Shown one piece after another: positions 40,729 through 47,923 of a stretch of 47,923 nucleotides of DNA. The stretch's first letter is position 1. Every line of letters starts with the position of its first letter. The notes under the pieces are model-generated. The model saw nothing but the letters and a program-made list of their open reading frames with translations. It did no database searches and was not told the DNA's origin. Position numbers and translations under genes: made by a program. Source of the stretch: a candidate division WOR-3 bacterium (GTDB taxonomy: Bacteria; Hydrothermota; Tepidihabitantia; Tepidihabitantales; Tepidihabitantaceae); NCBI GenBank assembly GCA_024653355.1, contig JANLFQ010000005.1, positions 1 to 47,923 of the forward strand, in the 5' to 3' direction.

Positions 40729-41898
40729 TTGGACGAAATCAAACTCCGTTACGGCACCAACCCTCATCAGAAATCGGCGCGCATCTTCCTGCCCGAAGGC
40801 AAACTACCGCTCAAAATCGTCAACGGCGAACCCAGTTACATCAACATCATCGACGCCCTCAACTCCTGGCAACTCGTCCGGGAGTTAAAACAACTTACCA
40901 ACATCCCGGCGGCGGCAAGTTTCAAACACACAAGTCCGGCTGGTGCCGCAATCGGCAAACCGCTCTCCCCGGAACTCAAAAAGTCACTCTTCGTCTTCGA
41001 CATTGAACTTTCGCCCCTTGCTGCTGCCTATGCCCGCGCCCGTGGTGCCGACCGGATGGCAACCTTTGGCGACTGGGCAGCATTCTCCGACCCTGTTGAC
41101 ATCACCACTGCCCAGCTCTTAGCGGGCGAAGTGTCCGACGGTTGCATCGCACCCGATTACCAACCCGAAGCCCTTGCCATCCTCAAACAAAAGAAAAACG
41201 GCAAATACCCTGTGCTGCAGATTGACCCCGATTACAACCCGCCCCCCTTAGAAATCCGTCAACTGTTTGGCATCTACCTTGAACAGGAACGCAACAACGC
41301 CCCGATTGACGAAACCCTGCTCCAGAATGTCGTCACCCGGGAAAAAAACATTCCGGAACAAACCAGAATTGACCTTCTCCTTGCCCTCATCACCCTAAAA
41401 TACACCCAGTCCAACTCGGTCGTCTTAACCTACGATGGCCAGGTTGTCGGTGTCGGCGCCGGTCAACAGTCCCGCATCCATTGCACCCGACTCGCCTGCG
41501 CCAAAGCCGACAAATGGTTTTTACGCCTTCACCCCCGAATCCTCAACCTCAAATTCCTCAAAGGCACAACCCGCGCCGAAAAGGCAACCGCCATTGACAT
41601 TCTCCTTGAAGAAACCGCCACCCCGGAAGAACTCCAGCCCTTCCTTGCGCTCCTTGCCGAACCACCCCAACCATTCACCTGGGAAGAAAAACGCTCCTGG
41701 CTCGCAAACTTTTCCGGCATCTGCCTTGGCTCCGACGGCTTCATCCCCTTCCGCGACAACCTTGACCGTGCTGCCCGTTCCAATGTCCGCTATGTCATCC
41801 AGCCGGGCGGCTCAACGCGGGACCAAACCATCATCGACGCTGCCGACCAGTACCGGATGGTGATGGTATTCACCAACCTCCGCCTCTTCTACCATTAA
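40729..41898 (+). CDS. purH: AICAR transformylase (PurH C-terminal domain only)
   Basis: Transfers a formyl group from 10-formyl-THF to AICAR, the ninth step of purine synthesis. LRYGTNPHQKSARIFL and the catalytic Lys-His of AASFKHTSPAGAA identify the AICARFT domain, followed by YARARGADRMATFGDWAAFS, DGCIAPDYQPEAL, YTQSNSVVLTYDGQVVGVGA and SDGFIPFRDNLDRAA. At 389 residues it lacks the N-terminal IMP cyclohydrolase domain of normal PurH (about 510-530), so the final ring closure must come from another enzyme. The start is TTG 40729, 6 bases after the -10 box. Bounded on the right by a minus-strand terminator. Confidence 0.88.
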   Translation: MDEIKLRYGTNPHQKSARIFLPEGKLPLKIVNGEPSYINIIDALNSWQLVRELKQLTNIPAAASFKHTSPAGAAIGKPLSPELKKSLFVFDIELSPLAAAYARARGADRMATFGDWAAFSDPVDITTAQLLAGEVSDGCIAPDYQPEALAILKQKKNGKYPVLQIDPDYNPPPLEIRQLFGIYLEQERNNAPIDETLLQNVVTREKNIPEQTRIDLLLALITLKYTQSNSVVLTYDGQVVGVGAGQQSRIHCTRLACAKADKWFLRLHPRILNLKFLKGTTRAEKATAIDILLEETATPEELQPFLALLAEPPQPFTWEEKRSWLANFSGICLGSDGFIPFRDNLDRAARSNVRYVIQPGGSTRDQTIIDAADQYRMVMVFTNLRLFYH

Positions 41899-41925
41899 AA
41901 AAAGCGGGGCAGAAACCCGCCCCGC
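41897..41925 (-). terminator. Intrinsic terminator of the Omp28-like gene
   Basis: On the minus strand GCGGGGC (41925-41919), an 8-base loop and GCCCCGC (41910-41904) are followed by TTTTTTT (41903-41897). It lies 20 bases after the stop at 41945; its T run reaches the last codon of the opposite purH gene. Confidence 0.85.
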
Positions 41926-41944
41926 AATCTCTGCGCCTCAGCCG

Positions 41945-42961
41945 TTATTCGTAAACCACCAGTTTCCCGGTGTGGCTCTTACCCGCCACCACAACCCGAT
42001 ACAGATACACCCCACCGGCAAGGCTTTGCCTCAACTTCAGACTGGTCTCGCCTTCGGCAACACCGGCAAACCTTTCTACCAGCCTGCCGTCCGAAGACAA
42101 CACTGCAACCTCATAAGGTGCCCTGCCGGTAGTTGCAAACTGAAAACTTGCCCTGCCCCGGCAAGGATTAGGTGTCACTCGCAACGAGTGCAACGCCGCG
42201 CGCGCTGGCTTCTCCTCCTTCACACCAACCAGGTCCAGAACCCGCACCTCGGCACCCTGAAAAACGGGATAAGACGAATCTGCCGGCACCATCGTTGTGC
42301 TCTGGGCATAAACCACCACCTTACACCTCTCCTCATTCCAGTTACTGGCGATGGTAAACGGCTGCTCAACCGAATCCATCCCGCCTGCCGGAATCGTCAA
42401 CACCGTGCCCGACTGATTCGGGATATAGTCCCGACAAACATGATTGTGCCACGGGTCCCCATTCGGTCCTGCATAATAGCAGGAGTCCTCGGTAATCACC
42501 ACCGAAACCCGGGCGGTGATATCATCGGTAGAGTCGTTCTGAATCAGCGCCTTAATTGTGCCATTCCGGCTTGACTGGTCATAACTGCCAACCACTGTAA
42601 TCTGCACCGGTGTTGGCACCGTAATCTGCGCTGCAACATAACTTGCCCACAGATTATAGTTATACCCGCGCTGGCGTCCATCAACCCAGAGCCAAGGCGT
42701 CGCATAACTACCATTGTAGGGAGGTGGGTACATAAACCACTTCGCCCTGCCCTCTGCTGAATAAAGCGGATAGGACGAAGATACATGCCACTCCACCGCC
42801 ACTACATAACCGGCATAATCATTGCAAATTTGGTCCAGCCGACCGCTGGCAGGATTACAGGAGCCTCAACCCTCCTGATAGGCTTCTTCCAGCACCACCA
42901 CCCGCTGGTATCCGGCGGACACAGCGAGCAATAGCGCCGTTAAAACTAACACCTTCTTCAT
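41945..42961 (-). CDS. Omp28-like secreted protein with in-frame TGA (probable selenoprotein, UxxC)
   Basis: ATG 42961 follows GGAGG and starts a signal peptide (MKKVLVLTALLLAVSAGYQ). The frame then reads VVVLEEAYQEG, a TGA at 42868-42866, GSCNPASGRLDQICNDYAGY, and continues to the stop at 41945, 338 residues in all. Without the TGA being read, the open part would begin only at 42802 with no ribosome site and no signal. Omp28-family proteins have a thioredoxin-like EExTxxWCxxC motif at this place; the TGA falls on the first Cys, giving UGSC. A SECIS-like hairpin follows 16 bases later. The C-terminal 80 residues (VTPNPCRGRASFQFA to GGVYLYRVVVAGKSHTGKLV) are a type IX-like sorting tail. It is probably a secreted thiol-redox protein; a sequencing error or early stop remains possible. 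Confidence 0.78.
42835..42849 (-). promoter_or_regulatory. SECIS-like hairpin after the in-frame TGA
   Basis: On the minus strand CCAGC (42849-42845), loop GGTCG (42844-42840), GCTGG (42839-42835). It begins 16 bases after the TGA and the loop 21 bases after it, within the range of bacterial SECIS elements, whose loop usually contains GGU as in E. coli fdhF (AGGUCU). Confidence 0.6.
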
Positions 42962-42984
42962 AATACCTCCAGTTTGTTTATCCT

Positions 42985-43012
42985 ATTCTATCACCCAAAC
43001 CCAAACTGTCAA
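42985..43012 (-). promoter_or_regulatory. Promoter of the Omp28-like gene
   Basis: On the minus strand perfect TTGACA (43012-43007), 16-base spacer, TAGAAT (42990-42985). A leader of about 18 bases with GGAGG precedes ATG 42961. The -35 box is 27 bases from the last CRISPR repeat. Confidence 0.7.
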
Positions 43013-43258
43013 TAACCCTGCTCTTCTCTCTGCCCAACTTACCACATCCTTGTTTTAATGGAAGTAGCATAACAACATTAAACTCAACCAGTCAATTGCG
43101 TCCTCAATCGGTGTTTCAATCCTTGTTTTAATGGAAGTAGCATAACAACCCTATACCGCATTGACGCACGATTACCTGACAGGGTGTTTCAATCCTTGTT
43201 TTAATGGAAGTAGCATAACAACAACCACATCGGCAATCGTCTCCGGAGGAAATTCACC

Positions 43259-43443
43259 GTTTCAATCCTTGTTTTAATGGAAGTAGCATAACAACCGAAA
43301 CATACTCCCCAGACCCACACACAGGATAGGGAAGTTTCAATCCTTGTTTTAATGGAAGTAGCATAACAACAACGACGACGAAGAAAACGACGATGAAGAA
43401 AGGAGTGTTTCAATCCTTGTTTTAATGGAAGTAGCATAACAAC
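43259..43443. repeat. CRISPR segment duplicated at 43776-43960 (two spacers)
   Basis: Three repeats and two spacers (43296-43333 and 43371-43406) recur identically over 185 bases at 43776-43960. Confidence 0.95.
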
Positions 43444-43478
43444 CACAATAAGCCCGACGCTGAAATCAAAGTCTACTC

Positions 43479-43736
43479 GTTTCAATCCTTGTTTTAATGG
43501 AAGTAGCATAACAACAGTGTCAAGCAGAGCCAGTTCCGCCGTGTGCTTTACTGTTTCAATCCTTGTTTTAATGGAAGTAGCATAACAACTGCGTGACACG
43601 GCGTTTGGGCGTCCGTCGCAGGTTGGTTTCAATCCTTGTTTTAATGGAAGTAGCATAACAACCATTTTGTCCTCCTTTGTTTTGCCATCGTTATAAGACG
43701 TTTCAATCCTTGTTTTAATGGAAGTAGCATAACAAC
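43479..43736. repeat. CRISPR segment duplicated at 44438-44695 (three spacers)
   Basis: Four repeats and three spacers (43516-43552, 43590-43625, 43663-43699) recur in the same order and identically over 258 bases at 44438-44695. Confidence 0.95.
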
Positions 43737-46270
43737 AACGACCTTACCCATACCATCACCTCCTTGTCGTGTAATGTTTCAATCCTTGTTTTAATGGAAG
43801 TAGCATAACAACCGAAACATACTCCCCAGACCCACACACAGGATAGGGAAGTTTCAATCCTTGTTTTAATGGAAGTAGCATAACAACAACGACGACGAAG
43901 AAAACGACGATGAAGAAAGGAGTGTTTCAATCCTTGTTTTAATGGAAGTAGCATAACAACCCACCAACACACGCTCACCGTGCAGCATACCCTTGGTTTC
44001 AATCCTTGTTTTAATGGAAGTAGCATAACAACTTTTCACGGTATTGATAATCACTTTTGCGTTCCGCAGTTTCAATCCTTGTTTTAATGGAAGTAGCATA
44101 ACAACGCGACGATTGATGAACTGAACGACACGGCACAAAGAATGTTTCAATCCTTGTTTTAATGGAAGTAGCATAACAACCACTTTTCTGTTTCGGGTTC
44201 AGTGATGGAGCACCAAGTTTCAATCCTTGTTTTAATGGAAGTAGCATAACAACACCGAACGCTTATTCTGAACGATATTCACAACTCCCTGTTTCAATCC
44301 TTGTTTTAATGGAAGTAGCATAACAACAAGGCGATTTGAACCACGCCATCCGTCTTTGCCCCGCGTTTCAATCCTTGTTTTAATGGAAGTAGCATAACAA
44401 CCAGGTATCATCTTGTTATCCTGAATTTTCAGAAGGTGTTTCAATCCTTGTTTTAATGGAAGTAGCATAACAACAGTGTCAAGCAGAGCCAGTTCCGCCG
44501 TGTGCTTTACTGTTTCAATCCTTGTTTTAATGGAAGTAGCATAACAACTGCGTGACACGGCGTTTGGGCGTCCGTCGCAGGTTGGTTTCAATCCTTGTTT
44601 TAATGGAAGTAGCATAACAACCATTTTGTCCTCCTTTGTTTTGCCATCGTTATAAGACGTTTCAATCCTTGTTTTAATGGAAGTAGCATAACAACATTCG
44701 AGCGGTGTTTCGTGCTGTTTGTGTGTTCACGTTTCAATCCTTGTTTTAATGGAAGTAGCATAACAACAATGCGGGCAGTGCTAAAATTCTAATTTACAAC
44801 TGGGAAGTTTCAATCCTTGTTTTAATGGAAGTAGCATAACAACAAGCGTTAGGGCAAAAAATACTTGAAAAGTTATTATGTTTCAATCCTTGTTTTAATG
44901 GAAGTAGCATAACAACTTGCCTTTGATGGCGTGGAGCAAATTGTGCGGGGCAAGTTTCAATCCTTGTTTTAATGGAAGTAGCATAACAACAATTTTTAGG
45001 ACGCCTGAACATACCGCTATTTGAACGTTTCAATCCTTGTTTTAATGGAAGTAGCATAACAACAAGGGAACTGCTTGCCGATTCAGGTTACAATGTTGTG
45101 TTTCAATCCTTGTTTTAATGGAAGTAGCATAACAACTTTTCGGCTTAATTTAATTTCACTACCTAACTTTTTACCGTTTCAATCCTTGTTTTAATGGAAG
45201 TAGCATAACAACCAAGTTTGTCAAGGTATGTCTTTTTGGCTACTTGAGTTTCAATCCTTGTTTTAATGGAAGTAGCATAACAACTTCGGTTTCCAGTTTC
45301 GCATCCTTGGGAACATAGACAGTTTCAATCCTTGTTTTAATGGAAGTAGCATAACAACGGACAACGAAACGCAGATTGTTTTCAGCATCACGGAAGTTTC
45401 AATCCTTGTTTTAATGGAAGTAGCATAACAACCGTTCTGGTCATCGGCATTTTTCATATCCTGAATTAGTTTCAATCCTTGTTTTAATGGAAGTAGCATA
45501 ACAACGCAGACCACCTGAAACACCCTTCTACCCTGCGGATAGTTTCAATCCTTGTTTTAATGGAAGTAGCATAACAACGCGGTAGCGGAAGTGAACTACG
45601 ACTTGACATACGGTTTCAATCCTTGTTTTAATGGAAGTAGCATAACAACCTCTAAATTTAATTTTATCTTTACCGTCTTGTCGGGTTTCAATCCTTGTTT
45701 TAATGGAAGTAGCATAACAACTACGCCGGGAGTGCCGAACAGGATTCAATACTACCGTTTCAATCCTTGTTTTAATGGAAGTAGCATAACAACCAAAACA
45801 GGCAAAACCCGTCAGGATTGGTGCGTTTAGTTTCAATCCTTGTTTTAATGGAAGTAGCATAACAACGCTGGTGGTTGATATGCGGAACGCCGGCGGGTCT
45901 GTGTTTCAATCCTTGTTTTAATGGAAGTAGCATAACAACTCAGCGAACCAGTCGGCAGTGAGTAGTTCCCCTCGTGTTTCAATCCTTGTTTTAATGGAAG
46001 TAGCATAACAACCGAGAAAAAAAATATATGGTAAACATTCTGTATTTCAGTTTCAATCCTTGTTTTAATGGAAGTAGCATAACAACCGGGGACACCGCAC
46101 ATTAAGACTTGACGGCGAAATTTGTTTCAATCCTTGTTTTAATGGAAGTAGCATAACAACTGTTGTAATTTCCGTCATTGCTGTGTCTCCTGCAGCAGTT
46201 TCAATCCTTGTTTTAATGGAAGTAGCATAACAACATCCCTACCGCTTTTTCGGTGGCTGCTGTTGTTCAT

Positions 46271-46380
46271 GTTTCAATCCTTGTTTTAATGGAAGTAGCA
46301 TAACAACGATGTCAAGATCAAGCAACCGTATGAGTATGCACAGGTTTCAATCCTTGTTTTAATGGAAGTAGCATAACAAC
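46271..46380. repeat. CRISPR segment duplicated at 46418-46527 (one spacer)
   Basis: The spacer at 46308-46343 is identical to that at 46455-46490, with one other spacer between them. Confidence 0.95.
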
Positions 46381-47923
46381 CTGGCATATTTCCGCTCCAA
46401 AGACTCCAAGGTGCGGTGTTTCAATCCTTGTTTTAATGGAAGTAGCATAACAACGATGTCAAGATCAAGCAACCGTATGAGTATGCACAGGTTTCAATCC
46501 TTGTTTTAATGGAAGTAGCATAACAACTGGAGAGATTTTTTTCTGCCTTTTCCATCTTCTGGGTGGTTTCAATCCTTGTTTTAATGGAAGTAGCATAACA
46601 ACGCCGAATCCCGCAAAAACTTGACAGCAACTGCACCGTTTCAATCCTTGTTTTAATGGAAGTAGCATAACAACGAATCAGGAAACAGACTACGATATGA
46701 ACTTCCCTCTGTTTCAATCCTTGTTTTAATGGAAGTAGCATAACAACGGTTTACGCACGCACTAATGCCGATACAATTTAAGTAGTTTCAATCCTTGTTT
46801 TAATGGAAGTAGCATAACAACATATAACTTGTCGTTTGGTAAAAACTTGCCTCATCAAGTTTCAATCCTTGTTTTAATGGAAGTAGCATAACAACTCAGC
46901 GGATGCTTGCTTCTCTGGAGGGGCAATTAGTTTCAATCCTTGTTTTAATGGAAGTAGCATAACAACACCTCGGCGAACCAAGAAAAATATATCACCCGCC
47001 GTGTTTCAATCCTTGTTTTAATGGAAGTAGCATAACAACGGCTTAATTTTGGCAAGTGGTTTGCTTGTGGTGGGTTTCAATCCTTGTTTTAATGGAAGTA
47101 GCATAACAACTACACACGACGAAACCCAATTATCAACCATTTGAGAGTTTCAATCCTTGTTTTAATGGAAGTAGCATAACAACGCAGTTTTTTCAATATC
47201 CAACCTGATGGCAGTTGCGTTTCAATCCTTGTTTTAATGGAAGTAGCATAACAACCCCGGTAGGATTTCAGGAGAGCATAGATGGAAATAGTTTCAATCC
47301 TTGTTTTAATGGAAGTAGCATAACAACGATTGTGTAGTAATTTCCTTCATTGCTGCGTCTCTTGGTTTCAATCCTTGTTTTAATGGAAGTAGCATAACAA
47401 CTCTGATAGGAGAGTCTGGCAAGCCGTCCTGTTTAGTTTCAATCCTTGTTTTAATGGAAGTAGCATAACAACACTTCAAGCATTGTTGCCCGATATTGTT
47501 GATATGCGTGTTTCAATCCTTGTTTTAATGGAAGTAGCATAACAACATCGTCAAGGCGATTGATAATATCGTCAAGGCGTTGTTTCAATCCTTGTTTTAA
47601 TGGAAGTAGCATAACAACATTTTAATATCGCTATCGCCGTTATAAAAACTTATGTTTCAATCCTTGTTTTAATGGAAGTAGCATAACAACCAACCTCAAT
47701 GTTGCTGCTCTTCGAGAGGGTGAAGAGTTTCAATCCTTGTTTTAATGGAAGTAGCATAACAACCATTGACAGGATAAATTTTTGGCGTTGATATCAGTGT
47801 TTCAATCCTTGTTTTAATGGAAGTAGCATAACAACCTATCTCCAAATCGCTTCACAGACTTATCCCATTGTTTCAATCCTTGTTTTAATGGAAGTAGCAT
47901 AACAACAGTTCTGGGACTGCTGG

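Larger units (their letters stand above)
43040..47923 (-). CRISPR. CRISPR array, 67 repeats of 37 bp, truncated at right edge
   Basis: A 37-base repeat starting GTTTCAATCCTTG and ending GTAGCATAACAAC on the plus strand recurs every 71 to 76 bases, with 66 complete spacers of about 34 to 39 bases plus 17 bases of another. The leftmost copy (43040-43076) has lost its first six bases, which marks the leader-distal end, so the leader is beyond the right edge and the array is transcribed leftward. Read that way the repeat ends in ATTGAAAC, the common 8-base crRNA handle of type I and III systems. All other copies look identical. No cas gene is in the window, so the subtype is open. Six spacers are repeat copies of others, leaving about 60 distinct. 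Confidence 0.97.

Noticed and set aside
41945-42802. Omp28-like gene starting at GTG 42802
   Set aside because: It would lack a ribosome site and signal peptide, while the same frame continues upstream across one TGA to a strong start at 42961.
41945-42961. General TGA reassignment (to Gly or Trp) in this genome
   Set aside because: TGA is used as the normal stop of radA, nikR, the TonB receptor and others with proper family lengths.
41945-42961. Omp28-like gene as a pseudogene
   Set aside because: Promoter, ribosome site, signal peptide, family sequence and terminator are intact, and the only lesion is a TGA at a redox-Cys position; kept as an alternative in the entry.
43201-46741. Minus-strand open frames across the array with recurring MLLPLKQGLK and CYATSIKTRIET peptides
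   Set aside because: These are the CRISPR repeat read in successive frames with spacers between; they have no ribosome sites and are not genes.
43040-47923. Minor spacer similarity (ATCCTGAATT shared by spacers near 44418 and 45457)
   Set aside because: Only ten bases, compatible with chance among 66 spacers.

Overview
The window looks like one contig of an uncultured Gram-negative-type bacterium. It is moderately GC-rich and densely packed, with many 1 to 11 base gene overlaps. Envelope proteins point to an outer membrane: a TonB-dependent receptor, a Wza-type export protein, and three secreted proteins with C-terminal beta-sandwich tails of the type IX sorting kind. The mix of genes (YicC, EF-P, ThiN, DUF362, spermidine-synthase-like membrane protein, secreted beta-propellers) resembles candidate phyla such as WOR-3/Stahlbacteria. 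That placement is inference from gene style, not from a marker gene.

Layout. 1-1716 (minus): a TPR protein running off the left edge and a polyprenol-phosphate mannosyltransferase. 1985-9351 (plus): a housekeeping run of DJ-1-like, dtd, yicC, gmk, rpoZ, coaBC, dnaB, radA and a PIN/TRAM protein. 9352-9831: a gap with strong RNA-fold potential. 9832-12861: M24 peptidase, an EF-P with an unusual tip loop, and a biotin-carboxylase-like protein that has lost its catalytic residues. 12952-16169: TPR, GNAT and an unknown protein. 16212-21511: PurM/HypE-like, ThiN, an S55 peptidase and a secreted propeller. 21857-24321: surE (minus), tRNA-CAT, ilvE, rpiB. 24286-30350 (minus): SLBB export protein, spermidine-synthase-like membrane protein, DUF362 protein and a secreted protein. 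30567-33381: secreted propeller and MFS exporter. 33350-35343 (minus): ABC exporter. 35481-40686 (plus): seven-gene metal-uptake cluster (two small membrane paralogues, NikR, TonB receptor, ZnuABC-like importer). 40729-41898: stand-alone AICAR transformylase. 41945-42961 (minus): Omp28-like secreted protein with an in-frame TGA. 43040-47923: CRISPR array of 67 repeats, running off the right edge without cas genes.

Main result. The Omp28-like gene reads through one TGA that falls where thioredoxin-like Omp28 proteins carry the first Cys of their CxxC motif, giving U-G-S-C. Sixteen bases after the TGA is a CCAGC/GCTGG hairpin with a GGTCG loop, which fits a bacterial SECIS element. TGA is an ordinary stop elsewhere in the window (radA, nikR, the TonB receptor), so this is best read as a new secreted selenoprotein family member.

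Other themes. Many genes have a TTGACA-N16-TATAAT-like promoter whose -10 box ends 5 to 10 bases before the start codon and no Shine-Dalgarno site, which implies widespread leaderless transcripts. Several conserved families appear as apparent non-catalytic versions (AccC-like, DJ-1-like, PIN). The CRISPR array contains three segmental duplications and one pair of diverged spacers that appear to come from related viruses.
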